Assembly: GCF_910592395.1 (NCBI RefSeq)
Contig: NC_088318.1
Coordinates: forward strand, 2,788,001-2,852,000
DNA: 64,000 bases
Reading direction: 5' to 3'
DNA from: Lineus longissimus
Lineage: Eukaryota > Nemertea > Pilidiophora > Heteronemertea > Lineidae
Shown here: positions 12,201-25,111 of the stretch, piece after piece
Layout: every line of letters starts with the position of its first letter
Position numbering within the stretch: the first letter of the stretch is position 1
Notes under the pieces: model-generated
Seen by the model: the letters and a program-made list of their open reading frames with translations, nothing else
What the model was told of the DNA's origin: nothing
Database searches by the model: none
Position numbers and translations under genes: made by a program

Positions 12201-15200
12201 GATGACAGAGAAAACTTTGTTATCAAAACTAATCTTAAAAGACTTACATGGATCTCAGTGCTTGGCTCTCCTGTCCAACTATACAGCCACACCAACAAAA
12301 ACCATAATAACTTTTCAAATACTCCAATAAAAATCAGTCTCCAGGCTTAACAACTTTTTCCTTTCTACAGAACAGTGAAAAAAATAATCACTTTTTCCTT
12401 TGTATAGAACAATGAAAAAAACCAATACACCTATCACAAAAGAGAGAAAGTTTATTAATCCTGTTACGACTTTTCGCCCCTTTTCACTGCCTCCGTGTTA
12501 ATTTGTAATAGCGAGCGTCTATCCCCGAAAAAATTCTTGCTCATAATCCAGCTCTTATCCTTGAAATCAATCATGAAATCGTGCGCACCATTGTCAGTTA
12601 TAAATGACGCTGCATCGAATAAACTAGTCCTCTCTCTGTCTTGCCAAATCGAATAATACTTGGGGTAAATTTAGAAAAAGCTAATCCAATTGTATTGTAC
12701 AAGAGTTTTGAGAGGAAGTAAGGCGTTTCTGTCACTTTTTCTGAGTTAAAAACGCGAGTCACTCTTCTGTTCCAGTATGGAGTATTCCGCAACTTTCAGT
12801 TTCTTAAGTGCACACCTTCTACCCACTCGCAGAATCAATGGGGAACCTGTAAGATTGCGGGGACCATCTCGAAGATCTGTGATATCTGATGGTACAGTGA
12901 TCTCACCAAGTATGTATGGAAGATCTCATCTATACTTAATATCGCGTTGGTTAGTGCTGAAGTACAAATGGTCGCTCATATCTGTCTCCTTGTTCCCCAG
13001 AGAGATGAGAGCTCCATCGCATATTCATGAGGTCAGGGCGTCCTCACCTATCATATTAAGGACACGTATAAGTACATATATGATGAGGTCTTCCTGAGAT
13101 ATTTGCTGAGAGAGATGTACTGGAATAAAGGAATTATTTGATGAAAAATGTTTTTAATAGTTGCCAACTTGTCACCAGGAGGTGTTGTTCATCCTTGTGA
13201 TTCAAATTAACTGTAACGGGTCAACAATCAATCAACTTCTCTCATACTTGTACCTCCATCCCAAAGTCTTTATTGTCATCATCTCTTAAAATTGCACCAG
13301 TTATCCTCGATAGTGACCAGATCATGTCAGAACTTCAGACTCAAAGCTTTGCCTATTGGTATGTGCTGAGGAGACGCAGTCGAACATTGTCAAGTTGACG
13401 ATTCACAGCATTTAATAATTTGATGCTTATCGTCTTTTGTGAAACGATTAAGACACAGGAAAGATGGTGGGTGTTATTTTTTAACCATATTTAGGAGAAC
13501 AAAAACGTACTGGCTCATCATATTTTATTAAAATTTCAAAAAATAACAAAAATGACTCCCTTTCAAGCCAGCAACCCCAACCCGCTAAAAGTATTCCCAA
13601 CGTCAGATGTGCTTAACAGTCTTGATATATGGTGAGGTGGAGTCGTCAAATGCCAGGTGTCTTGACTCAATTTGAGGGAGACAATACTTTGTCGGAAAAT
13701 AATTGGCAAAAAACGATGCTGCGTCTCATATTTGAACTTGTGAAACTCCATCATCGAAACAACTGTCTCAGGTTGCACCAGTAGTTTAAGGAATGTAATA
13801 TTGGATTGTCACATATTGCGTTGTGTGTTGTGAAGTTTTCGTAGATATGGAATTGTACCACAACCTTAATCAGTGTGGCTAATTTACAATCTCACACCCC
13901 TATAACATATTGGACAATAGATGGCATGTCCACAAACCAGGTCACAGGCCTATGTTAGAATATTTTGAAATTATGCGATAATCTACGAATAACGATAATT
14001 TGCAATCTTTATATCAAACTGAAAATACTTCCATCTGGAATAAATAATGCGTAAGAGCAAGTTGGCTGAAACATTATGAAACACTGACAACACCAAATTT
14101 GTTTGCGTCCAACTGAGGATCTGAAATTATTTTGCCAAAATTGTTTCATTTGCTGTCTGGAGAATTGTATTGGTTACCAGAAACGCACAGTTTTTAAGGT
14201 ATTTTCTCAACTTTTTCTGTCCAATTTTCGGATTCCTGTGCAAAGCATATTTATATCTTCACAAATGTGGCAGGTGACTAGTGTGACATCGATTCACCAG
14301 GGTGTTGATTTCCCTGATGTCGCCCCCGGCAGCCCCCAAGGGGGTTCTAATGAGATTGACTTCGGTTAGAAATGATAGTATCTGCAAATACAATTACCGA
14401 CTTCCGGCGAGATATATACTAGTCTGAACCAATTATTGGCAGAAATGGAACCCAAATTGAATTCACCATCCATGTCTAACACGACTTAATGAAATTCTAG
14501 GATCAAAAGTTGTGAGGCTAGTAGCATTATGGTTTAGTGATTTGAAAATGGCAAGTTTCATCATTATCTTTAACACTTAGAGAACATACACAGTATGGTG
14601 AAGGCAGTTTATTACCGTACTGTGGCGTACAGTGACACACATTACGGCCTTGCTATTCTGGTCTCTTGGGAGACAATTGCCAACCAAATGAAATTTATAC
14701 TTTTTTTTCACCAATCGTGACAGATTTACAGCCCTGGACAAGAATTTAGACATCCAGGGGGAGTAATACAATCCTCGTCACTTAATGCTATGGAAACCCC
14801 TATCAGTTCCTGCCGGATGAGCCATTTGCGGCTGGTGCAATCACCCAGCCCACTAACTTTAACAAGGATTTATAACGCGCTCGCCAGTAGCAAGGACACA
14901 TTTAATCTCGTTAGCAAAGAAGACATCACCAGCTTTATAGAAAATTTGCTTCTCAAAGATTAGGTTTTTGAACCACTTTGGGGTATATCGATTTTTCTGG
15001 GTTAATGCAAATCCGATACATTCTCACTACTTCAAAACATTTCAAATTACAATCTTGCAGTTTCTCTAGGAATATTATCAGCCTGAGCCTAATCCGGAAA
15101 CCGTTCCATACAAATGAAGGAGCTCACTTCCTAGACTACACTTGGCCATTTCATGCCAGTTGAAATAAGCGAGAGCACTGCTAGCCATTCCATGAACTCA

Positions 15201-16630
15201 CTGTGACAAGTTTGATGCTCTTCCGCTATGAGTCCTGATGAATCGAATTGAGATTTTGTCGCCAATATGCCCTGAGACAGCACTGCTGCCTGAGACATGG
15301 TTATCGGGATGTGGTCATGGGTTTTAGGTTACCATACAGGTTCAACAGTATCAGAGTCTTTTTTCCTTGGTAACATGAGATGAACGACTTACTGGCCAGA
15401 TATTGGAAATGGTTCACTTTCTCCAAGTATGTATTGACAATGCCATGCGAAAGGCTGCTGAACAGTAAGGTCCTTATTAATGTCACAATGCAGCTGTGAT
15501 ACCCTCGTAATGTTAGGATTACCCAGGGTTTTGACGGCTAATTTTGCTCGCTACATGTACGTAACCTAATTAGCGCAGACCGCTGATAGTTAGAGTTGCA
15601 GGGAATTCATTGATGACAAGTCTGGCCAGGATTCGGGATGTCCAGAGGACTGCTTGAAGTGCCACGCAAATGAGCAATTTAGAACCTGCCTGCAATTATA
15701 ATCGTGACTATGTTGGACAAGAGGATCTTTCATCTGCAGGTAAAACCAGTAATCGCTGGGTTAGATATTGATTCATAGGTTGCTGACCCCCCCCCCCCCC
15801 CCCCCCCGATGACCACAACAAACAAGCAATTGTCGTTGCCTGCAATTTAAATCGCAGGTCATAGTGATTTGAAAGGCTCCTGTGGAGGGCCTTACTACAC
15901 GCTCAATTCATAAGAAAAGTTGCAGAAGTGATTGCTGAGAGGTCATTCTAAAATGACAAATATAACTTTGAGATGTTTCAAGAACTGCTACAACCTTTGA
16001 TTAGGTGAACATTTGACATTATCATTACAATAATTTCTTATGAAAAGCACTAGACTTCATTATCCGCAAAGACACAAAGAGCACAAAGCTTTCTATATTG
16101 TCATCGGTTTCCTCCACTTTCCGAACACTTCAAAATCGCCATCAAACAAGTTGAGATTAATATCAAGTCAATCGCTATACTTTCACCGAAGCACTCAGCC
16201 GACTTGAGGACTTGTACGGTTTCCCTTCGGTAGCAGATTAAAGCAGTTTGAATGAATAGTTTATTCAGAAGTGATCAATATAACCACAGTTGAAGCCAGT
16301 CAAGCCCGTCAGACTCTTTATCTGAAATAATTTGATATTTTCTGAACGATAAGAAATTAATCATTTACATTTGGGTGGTCGTTGGACCGTGGATAACCAA
16401 TGGTGATAATCTGTATGATATAAGTAAAATGTTTACCACGACTACTGATGATGGTAGCATTTACCACAAGTAGAGACAACTGTTGCATTGACAAAAAAAC
16501 ACACCTATTTGTGATGCTAACATTGACACACCATAACTACTGATGAAGGTAGCATTGACAATAGTGAAATTATTGCAAAATTTAGTCAAAGGGGAAATTA
16601 TTTTGATGCTCCTTAAGACATTAGGAAGAA
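12200..16630. other. Gene-poor stretch; contains a 21-bp C run
   Basis: No gene recognised. A pure run of 21 C lies at 15787-15807. A small 48-bp duplication (actttttcctttctacagaa / actttttcctttgtatagaa) is at about 12354-12425. Confidence 0.5.
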
Positions 16631-16825
16631 AAAAAGATGGATGAGAAGTTATTATTCTACCTGCATACAAAAGATTGTGTTAACAATGCGCTGACAGAGA
16701 GTCATAACTTCGGCTTATTTAACAAACTAAAAAAGATGGATGAGAAGTTATTGTTCTACCTCTGCATCCCAAAGATTATGTCAACATCGCGTTGACTGAG
16801 AGTCATAACTTTGTCTTATTTTACA
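16630..16825. repeat. 99-bp direct duplication
   Basis: aaaaagatggatgagaagtt begins at 16631 and 16730, followed by gttctacct, aaagatt, aacatcgcg and gagagtcataact variants. Confidence 0.8.
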
Positions 16826-17084
16826 TTTATAACGTAACATGATATTTACCTTCGTGTGTTGCAAAGAAAATTATACCACTCCTACCACCTAAAAACAGGA
16901 AGTTTCATAGTCAGTGTGTTTACACTGTGGCATCTCGTTAACTGCCTTGCAGGAGCACTGCTGTGAGAAGGCAGGCAAAAAAGACAGTGCCATATTCGCT
17001 GTGCTATGCCTCTGGGGGATCGTGTCACAGAATCAACTCGAGCTGCTGTGGTTTTGAAAAAACTTTCAACCATTTTAGAATATC

Positions 17085-18305
17085 CCTGAGGTATCGTCAT
17101 GCACCTGAGTATTCAGGGCTTGCTAATCGAGGTCATGCAAGTTACCCAGTGATGACGAGCCTGGCATCACATTATAACACCGGAAACAACTTCCCCTGGG
17201 ATCTTCATGCACCAGTATTCCAGTCTCACTTCCCAATGTCACGACCCCTACCCAAAGATGACGAGCCTGGCATCACGTAATAACACCGGGGACATCTTCG
17301 TCAGGGATCTTCAGGTATCAGTATTCCTGCCTCACTACCCTCGAGGTCACATCGTCTACCAAAAGATGATTCAGCAGGCATTGCGTAATAACACCAGGGA
17401 AAACTTCCTTGGTGATCTTCATATACCAGTGTTCAAGGTTGACATTCCTCAGGGATCTTCATGCACCAGTATTCCAGTCCCACTACCCCAAAAGCTCACG
17501 TAGTCTACCCATAGATGACGAGGCAGGCATCACGTAATAACGCCGGGGACATCTTCGTCAGGGATCTTCATGCATCAGTGTTCCAGTTTCACTACCCCAA
17601 AAGCTCACGTAGTCTACCCATAGATGATGAGCCAGGCATCGTGTAATAACGCCCGGGACATCTTCGTCAGGGATCTTCATGCACTAGTGTTCCAGTTTCA
17701 CTACCCCAAAAGCTCACGTAGTCTACCCATAGATGATGAGCCAGGCATCGTGTAATAACGCCCGGGACATCTTCGTCAGGGATCTTCATGCACTAGTGTT
17801 CCAGTTTCACTACCCCAAAAGCTCACGTAGTCTACCCATTGATGATGAGGCAGGCATCGCGTAATAACGCCGGGGACATCTTCGTCAGGGATCTTCATGC
17901 ACCAGTGTTCCAGTTTCACTACCCCAAAAGCTCACGTAGTCTACCCATTGATGATGAGGCAGGCATCGCGTAATAACGCCGGGGACATCTTCGTCAGGGA
18001 TCTTCATGCACCAGTGTTCCAGTTTCACTACCCCAAAAGCTCACGTAGTCTACCCATAGATGATGAGCCAGGCATCGTGTAATAACGCCCGGGACATCTT
18101 CGTCAGGGATCTTCATGCACTAGTGTTCCAGTTTCACTACCCCAAAAGCTCACGTAGTCTACCCATGAAGGTGAGGCATCGTGTAATAACGGCGGGGACA
18201 TCTTCGTCAGGGATCTTCACACACCAGTGTTCCAGTTTCACTACCCCAGAAGCTCACGTAGTCTACCCATAGATGATGAGGCAGGCATCACGTAATAACA
18301 CCATG
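17085..18305. repeat. 109-bp tandem satellite
   Basis: About 11 units. ttccagtttcactacccca begins at 17581, 17690, 17799 and 17908, giving a period of 109 bp. Units carry aagctcacgtagtctaccca and gggacatcttcgtcaggga. The 5' units (17085-17500) are divergent and the central ones nearly identical. Several short ORFs within are products of the repetition. Confidence 0.9.
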
Positions 18306-18435
18306 GAAAAGTTAATCACCAGATTATTAAAAACATTAGGGACGTGACTGTTTCATTCCTGATCTACGGTTTGCATGGCTCGTCATAATAGATGGGATTT
18401 CGATAACATGAAATTTGACACTGCAACTTTGAGCA

Positions 18436-18770
18436 CAGATAACAAGACTCATAATCGTGGGGTCGTGGGTTTGACCCATGGAAGGATTGCTGCTGTGTTG
18501 TCTTCTGTTCTTGAGCAAGACGTCAAACTCAACATGTCCTTCAAATGAGCCAAAAATGGAGGTTCCTTGTAGCTCAACCTATGCTGAGAAAGCAATATAC
18601 CCCGTGCAAGTGGACTTATAGCTTGAGATGGAATCCTTTCCCAAGTTGGAGGCAAAGTCACCGGGCCAATAGATCCAAATTGTGCTCCAAAGTTGTGGCA
18701 TGCATAAGTGATTTCAAGTCTAGATAGTGTAGTTCTCCTTGGAGAATGATGCCTTCAGGCAAGCGATCTT
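18436..18770 (+). repeat. Degenerate tRNA-derived SINE
   Basis: The head reads actcataatcgtggggtcgt then gggtttgaccc (tRNA-like, cat anticodon region). The body has tgttcttgagcaagacg, and the 3' half has gtcaccgggccaatagatcc and ctccttggagaatgatgcc. It is older than the 60.7-kb copy and starts just after the 109-bp satellite. Confidence 0.6.
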
Positions 18771-19332
18771 GGTGATTGCCCTTAGTCTGAACTATGAGAG
18801 TGTCCTATGGAGCCTGTCACATCCGTGTTTGTCATATGACCGCAGTGTCAGCACCAGCTGATGTCATTTGCCCCTCGCTGGGAGGGTCATTCTCCTCTAC
18901 GAGGGTCATCAAGATTCATTCCCCTTACCTGCCACCACAGTGACAGCAAGGACCATCAAATTGGTTACTCAGTATACTGTTAACTGATAAATTTTTGCAA
19001 AAAGATATTTTTTGATTGGAAGAAATTTCCTTAACGCTTACAACACACATCACAGAATACTTAACATACACATCACTTAACATTGTAGACCATAGACAGA
19101 CGATCTATGGCAGCAAACACTCCTTAAACCAACCTGCACAGACCAAAGCACCTTTTGCCAAAAAATGCAACTGTGGCCTTCCCCCACATCAGAATACTAG
19201 TGGTACTGGTCATATCCCTGACCACTCCCCATCACAACCTGATCATACGAAAATTGCAATGGTAGAGTCCTATCTTAAGTCTTCTTCTTCTTCTTTCGTT
19301 CACCACGTTTTAGACAGTCAGTCCGGATTTTA

Positions 19333-19524
19333 TCATAAAGTCGGTAGCCTGCGTAGCTGCTGGAGATCTCTATATAACTGGTCATGGATTCGTGCTCCCT
19401 CTGGCCAGGTCTCCTTCCTCAGGTCTGCAAAACTTGAGCATCTTCCCAGTATGTGCTCAGCAGTCATGGGCTCTTGGTTGCATATGCAGGTGTCGCTCTC
19501 GCCTAACTTAAGTAAGCTTGGCAC
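19333..19524 (-). pseudogene. LINE (non-LTR retrotransposon) ORF2 C-terminal remnant
   Basis: The minus-strand frame of 63 codons contains SDTCICNQEPMTAEHILGRC, a C-x-C-x8-H-x4-C cluster, followed by RKETWPEGARIHDQLYRDLQ. This is the typical tail downstream of reverse transcriptase in invertebrate LINEs, where a Cys/His cluster precedes an R-x-x-x-WP segment. The frame stops at LPTL, but a shift of one base continues as LYDKIRTDCLKRGERKKKK into a GAA-rich 3' end (about 19277-19316). No RT catalytic core is visible nearby, so this is a 5'-truncated, frameshifted copy. The exact clade is not decidable by eye. Confidence 0.6.
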
Positions 19525-19689
19525 GTTGGTCTAAAAAAGGCTGGGTGCTTTAAGATGTCGTCATCCCACTACTAGTGTTATAAATTGTGATCTTTTGCGA
19601 GGATATCAGCTTATGTCACCTGTTTTCCAGATTGCTACCAGTATTTGCCAGCAGCTCACAATCGGGAAAATGATTTTTCTGGTATAGTT

Positions 19690-20420
19690 TTGGGAATACT
19701 GAGTGGTGATGGAGACATAAGTTGGTGTCAATTGGAGACTGCTGACAATCCCTGGGTGGAACAAAGAGTTAATCAGTGCCAGGTCAGACTTTATGGTTGT
19801 CGATGAAACTTATCAAATGGTTGGCGGTCCAGACCTAAGTCGGGTCAATGACATCTCTTGGAAACTGCTGGCAGTCGCTTGGTGCTAAACCTTGATGGAA
19901 TGAAGTGCTTAATATCAGTTCCAGCAACATCAACCTTTGTCTCAGACTTAACGATTGTCGATGAAACTTATCAATTGGTTTGCGGTGGAGACATAAGTCA
20001 GCTCAATGACCCCAGTTGGAGAGAGTGCTGATAGCTACTGGATGCCAAATCAAGCTAACGGAATGAAGAGCCAATCAGTGCCAGCAGCATAGAGGTTTGT
20101 GACAGACTTGATGGTTGTTGATGAAACTTACATGCATCAACTGGTTGGCAGTGGAGACATAAGTCAGGTCAATGAAGTCATTTGGTGACTGCTGACAGTT
20201 ACTGGCTGCCAAACCACCTTGATGGAATGACGAGCAAATCACTGCTGGCAACTTTGACATTCGTGTCAGACTAAACGATTGTTGATACTTATCAACTGAT
20301 CGGCGGTGAAGACATAAGTTGGCATTAATGACCCTGTTGGAAATTGCTGACAGTCGCTGGGTGCCAAACCCCAGCCTGACCGAATGAATGACCCCTGTTG
20401 GAGTGACCCAAGTTGGAGGT
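19690..20420. repeat. Degenerate 160-bp tandem repeat
   Basis: gatgaaacttatcaa-like starts at 19802, 19960, 20120 and 20284, each followed by ggagacataagtcag, gactgctgacagt and gccaaaccttgatggaatga variants. About 4.5 units. The spurious minus-strand ORFs at 20075-20599 come from it. Confidence 0.8.
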
Positions 20421-21804
20421 TTTTGACTGTCAGGGAGTGTGTAAAAAAGTTTGAGGGCAAAGGAACGAGCACTATTCATCCCTCCCTGGACCCCACCCCC
20501 TTCTCTGGAAAGACGAACATGACCATCTTCTGTTGAAACACCTCCTGTTTTTATTTGTTGATCCAAAAATATATATAAAAGATGAACACATGGTGTCATT
20601 TTCTTTGGCCCCCCTCCCCGAGATGAAAAGTTCTTGGTTGTTGTTGCTTTGTAGCCATTTTAATATGCTCTCTTCTTGGCAGTGGCCGAGTTGGAGATGG
20701 TGTAAACTGGGAGTTACTTGGTCTGAATAATAATGGCTAATGAAGTACCCATCATTCCCAACAACACTGACATTTGTATTAGATTTTATGAACGTGATGA
20801 AACTTGCACTGGAATAACAACCTAATAAAAAATTACGATGTTCTGATCTCATCCAAGTGACATGCTCCGTATGTGGTACTGTATGCTTAATGAACAGCAA
20901 TTTGGCATCATCCATCTTGTTGACGGGCCGTTTATTCCCCTCAGCGCCCATGTTTATTTCATGATCAGTGGTACCTGCATCGTTTACACAAGGACTAACC
21001 TGTATGATACTAAGACGGAACGGTCTCATGAAAAACACGTGAAAAAATAATAGCTGGATTAATGGCCATCGTGCCTGATCATGGTCTGTGATAAAAACCG
21101 GACCATTATAGATTGCAGCCTGAGACCGGTTCGTTTATTCTGAGATGCGGCTTGATGAAGAAGGAGGATAGCCTGTAGAAGTCATGGCGTAAGTTAGGCG
21201 CATGAAAAACTAATATCTCCATTACGAAGAATAAATGAATGAAAAAGCGACATCCTGAAATTATGGCCATTTCATTGAGGATGTGCCTAATTGTACAAAC
21301 GTTAGAAGATGGAGCAATTTTCCCTGTGTGGGTCTTGCGTCTGATGCGCTGTAATGGGTACCTTCTGATAATTGATTTGAAGGAGATTGCATTAACGCTC
21401 AGGAAAAAGTGGTGATGGTTGAGCTATAATCAGGCAAGCACTGGGTGCAGTTTCTGTAAGGATAGCATCATGCAGAGTACTTGCATTTTGGTCATGTTGT
21501 CAGAAGTCGTGTTCCAAAGGCAGAACATATTAGTCAGATGTTTGGACCTCGCCTGCAGGTTATGGCAGCTTTTAGCAGTATAACCCAACGCACCAAACCA
21601 ATCATCTTTAGGCACGCCACCAGGACTCTCGGTACAGCTGTTATCACCCATGATCAAAGCTAACTTCGTCATCAAAGCTGTTAATGACGATGATGCCATG
21701 CTCCATGCACCAATAGGATGATGCTTTATCATGTGAATGGAAGTTAGATGTGGTCAGTGACCAATTGATCCACTATGACAGTTCTGCCTCAGTTCGGAAT
21801 GTAA

Positions 21805-22432
21805 GGCTGATGTTACATAGGAATGAGCTACTCACGCCACATTTTTCATCGACTCACGGCTCATTTTCACGTGTCACTCCTCATTTGTCACGAGTGAACG
21901 CGGCGGTTTACATACAGATCATTTTTCGCTCGTTCATTTGTCACTTGGATTTTCTCGGCGACGCACATGGACTCAGAAGAAGAAGAGATGGCAGCCATGC
22001 TGCTCCCGATGGAGAATAGAAAACGAAAGCGGAGGCGACGGACGAGAACAATGTGGTACATAAAAGTGCTGCATTTTTGCATTTTTTGTTTCTCATTTCC
22101 AATCGAAATTAGCTATTGTATTAATGTGTAAACTAATGAAAATGCCGAAAAGTAGCTATACTCACAGTTTCGAAGGCGATATCACTACAAATGCACATGG
22201 ACGTCCACTTTCTTTGCCAGCTCATTTCACAAAGAATGAACATGTCCATTCATCGCCTCACGCGTGAAATGACATGAAATGACGTGAGGCGACGAATTCG
22301 GGCAAAACTTACAAAATTCACTTCAATGAGAACAGGTCAATAGGTTTTCCAATGTCCATTCATCAGCTCACGAATGACGAGTGACAAATGAGTCGTGAGT
22401 CGATGAAACGTGAGGTCTATGTAACTTCAGCC
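21805..22432 (+). mobile_element. PIF/Harbinger-type non-autonomous element with TAA target duplication
   Basis: Flanked by TAA at 21802-21804 and 22433-22435, the signature of PIF/Harbinger insertion. Terminal inverted repeats start ggctgatgttacatag on the left and ggctgaagttacatag on the right (read inward), and similarity continues for about 70 bp with gtgac/gtcac-rich motifs. Internal hairpin tcgcctcacg/cgtgaggcga lies at about 22253-22292. Inside is a short acidic-then-basic ORF (21967-22131) like the first coding exon of Harbinger nucleases. At about 630 bp it is an internal-deletion derivative. Confidence 0.8.
21967..22131 (+). pseudogene. Relic first coding exon of a Harbinger transposase
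   Basis: The frame starts MDSEEEEMAAMLLPMENRKR and continues KRRRRTRTMW. Harbinger nucleases commonly begin with an MDS-acidic stretch followed by a run of Arg/Lys before W-V-H/R. The frame runs to a stop after 54 codons, but a gt directly after MW (gtggtacat) may be the old splice donor. No DDE domain follows inside the element, so it cannot be functional alone. Confidence 0.55.
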
Positions 22433-22619
22433 TAAGAGACATCCAACCATTCATTTTTCCACAATTCATTAATCAAGCGGACAGATTTTACCTTCAATTG
22501 TAATGAGTGGGCAGCAAGTATATTAGTATGGTGCCCTTGATTCTCCAGTTAGTTAAACTTGTTACCCCAAATTCAATTTGAAAAACCAATCCCAAGACAA
22601 TGTTCTTCCAGGCTCATCT

Positions 22620-22812
22620 TGACTTATGTATACTTCTGAAACATCACATATTTATTTATTTTTTCACAATCTTGCTGATAGCATCTGTAGGGCATACATT
22701 TATCTTGTTATTCAGAATCATGTATACCTCCGAAACAATACATGTTTATTGTTTTTCTCCGCAATCTAGCCCATAGCATACGTCTGTCATTCATTTATCT
22801 TGTTATTTCAAC
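22620..22812. repeat. 94-bp degenerate direct duplication
   Basis: tgtatacttctgaaacatca (22627) and tgtatacctccgaaacaata (22721), each followed by a caatct...atagcat and catttatcttgttatt block. Confidence 0.75.
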
Positions 22813-23299
22813 GACAGAAAAACTTCCCTCAGGTTTCTCTCTGACTTGCAGTTACATGTCTCATGTATTTTTTTGGTATCGGGAAAATCCCCCTTGAGGG
22901 GTGTTTCATCATACTTCGGTGATATGAGAAGATGGGTACTTAACATGACACACTGGCTTGCCATCTGAGCTGATTTCTTTGTAAATCAATGCATAACTTG
23001 ACCAGCCTCTCTGCACTTAGTTGTGATGTCAACACTTGGGAATACTTCGATGCATCTGCCATTAGTCATGGCTTGACGTTTTTTTTGTGTTGACTGCAAA
23101 TGTGTCTCTCGGGTCAAAAAGCCCGGAGCATTCTCTGTTTCTCTTTTACCTCTACAGATATAAAACCATTATTGGTAAGCCTTAGGTGCATTCTGCTATC
23201 ACATGCCAAAAAGTTTGTAACGTCTGCTGTAAATGTTGGCAAAGCGGAAGTCCTGGTGTCACTTGAGTGTTGCTCTTGCCTCCCTATAAGCATCATTGG

Positions 23300-23875
23300 A
23301 ACACTTTAGGTCCAGCCTGTTATCACTTGCTAATAAGCGTGGCACTAGAGTCTCTGAAAGTCTCTGCACAGTTAGCCGCAGTGCTCTTCATGACATCTCT
23401 CTTTTGCCTGAACCAATATTGCCCGATGCGTTTAGGAGATCGACGTAAATAACGGTAGGATTGACACAGGATTTGAGGATGAAACAGATGTCACATGGAG
23501 GAAGATCAATGCAGGTCGATGCTTGATCCTACCAAGGTTTTCTCCAATTCCCCGTTGATTTCCAAATTTTATGCTTACACTCAAGAATGACCCAGTGGTG
23601 TGCCCTAAGGGACATGGTCTCCTGTTATCGTTGGCATCCTTGAAGTCCCTACACAGTTAGCTAAGTGCTCTTCACAATGTTTGTTGTTCACCGAAACCAA
23701 ATATTGCCTCATGGGCTGAGGTAATCAATGTAAATTATGGTGTATTGGGATTGACAAAGGATTTGTAGGAGAAACGAATCTAACAGCAGATGTTGAGCAA
23801 AACAGATCGATGCTAATGTTTTGGGTGTCTTCTGATCTTATTCCCTGTTGATTTCTCGATTTGGTATAAAAAAGA
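23300..23875. repeat. Degenerate direct duplication, about 300-bp period
   Basis: Shared ordered pieces: ctgttatcacttgc/ctgttatcgttggc, tctctgcacagttagc/tccctacacagttagc, gtgctcttcatgac/gtgctcttcacaat, aaccaatattgcc/aaccaaatattgcc, ggattgacacaggatttg/ggattgacaaaggatttg and gttgatttcc/gttgatttct. Old and non-coding. Confidence 0.65.
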
Positions 23876-24064
23876 GATTGTTCTTATGATTGCCATCACC
23901 TTACTAGAGTGTTAGGGGTCTGGTGTTCTGGCTCAGCTCTCACCTCATGAAGCCCTTTTCCTTTAGTTATACCACACTTCTGGAATCATTTACTTCCCTC
24001 AGCTAGTTTCTAAAGATGACTCCATGTGAGAAAAGTTACATTTCTAAAAGGCACTTTCACATAT

Positions 24065-24285
24065 GTGACCCGCTCTACCAAAACTAGGCGCTTGTCGCAT
24101 CTGAACTTGACAGGTTGATACGGACTTGTTGTTCATTTCCCTATTGTAGACCTTTTGTGAAATGTGACCAAATCAGTTTGTAATAGATTTCACAAAAGGT
24201 CTACAATAGGGGAATGAACAACAAGTCCGTATTAAACTGTCGAGTTCATATGCGACAAGCGCCTAGTTTTGGTAGAGCGAGTCAC
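24065..24285. mobile_element. 221-bp palindromic MITE, copy 1
   Basis: Two arms of about 98 nt (24065-24162 and 24188-24285) are near-perfect reverse complements, from gtgacccgctctaccaaaac to the matching end ggtagagcgagtcac, with a loop of about 25 nt. Flanked on both sides by ATAT (24061-24064 and 24286-24289), a 4-bp target duplication. The same element recurs at 35267-35487. Confidence 0.8.
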
Positions 24286-24417
24286 ATATTGTCTTGATCA
24301 GAATCTTGGATCAGAACAGTAGCAGACACCAATGTGGTGATTTAGGGATGCCCAACTAATGTTAAAGTAAATAATACTGGCTCTACCATAGTCTACCGTG
24401 ATTTCTTATGACAACTA

Positions 24418-24503
24418 CAGTGGAACCTCCCTTAGCGGACACCTCTCTATTAAGGACAGCACTTGTCAGTCCTGAGGGTGTCCTTAATAGAGAAGTTCTA
24501 CTG
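24418..24503. mobile_element. pogo-like TIR MITE, short copy
   Basis: Starts cagtggaacctcccttagcg and ends with agagaagttctactg, flanked by TA. Contains only the terminal blocks, so it is a short deletion form of the family. It lies 133 bp after the end of palindromic MITE copy 1. Confidence 0.65.
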
Positions 24504-24891
24504 TACTACTTATAACCTTTCTGTCCTTAACAGATGAAAAATGTGATGAAGTAGAGAATGTCATATCCTCGGGCATCGAGACTCTCCTGAGGGCTTAGAC
24601 TACGATAGTATTGATAGTACCATGCTCCTCAGCTTTACGGTCCAGTTACACATTGTGCCGATGGTGATATGTCAAGATCTATCCAACGGTGATAAGTAGA
24701 GTTTCCAATAGCAGGAAGTTGTCCGTCCAATTAGAGCAAGTGGCAATTACAAATTGTTGTGTTACATGAAAAACCTCTCAGCTGAGGCTTTTCTCACCTG
24801 AGCGAGAGAAGCCATTCAATATGAAATGACATGTCACACCTGATATTTCCATAAGTAAAACCGTGTCTGTGTATGGTTTCAATGATATGTG

Positions 24892-25100
24892 TACTGTAGA
24901 CCCCTTAGTTTTCACTAGCTTAATATTTTTGCAAGGAGGGGTACGACTGGGAACTTTAGGGGGATGAAGAAATGTTTACTGAATGGTTTTATCATTGGGA
25001 AATTGAGCAATTTGCTGACCTAAATGGGGTTTTAATATCTGATAATGATGAGTTCGCAAACAACGTATAGAGTCGCAAAAATCAAGGGGTTTATTGTAGT
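24892..25100. mobile_element. AT-rich TIR element (copy A of a four-copy family)
   Basis: The left end tactgtagaccccttagttt and the right end read inward actacaataaaccccttgat are inverted repeats around a region with cgcaaa motifs. It abuts the decayed exon-1 copies. Related structures are at 36930, 48288 and 49903. Confidence 0.55.
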
Positions 25101-25111
25101 CGTATTCAGCA

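Noticed and set aside
17207-18272. Several ORFs beginning MHQ/MMS
   Set aside because: Products of the 109-bp satellite, which is not a multiple of three and shows no coding constraint.
19016-19534. 172-codon plus-strand ORF
   Set aside because: Antisense to the LINE remnant, with a serine run from the reversed GAA tail. The minus strand explains the sequence better.
20472-21038. 188-codon minus-strand ORF
   Set aside because: No recognisable motif, no supporting splice signals, and its 3' part enters a degenerate area beside the 160-bp repeat. An ORF of this length is expected about once by chance in 64 kb on both strands.
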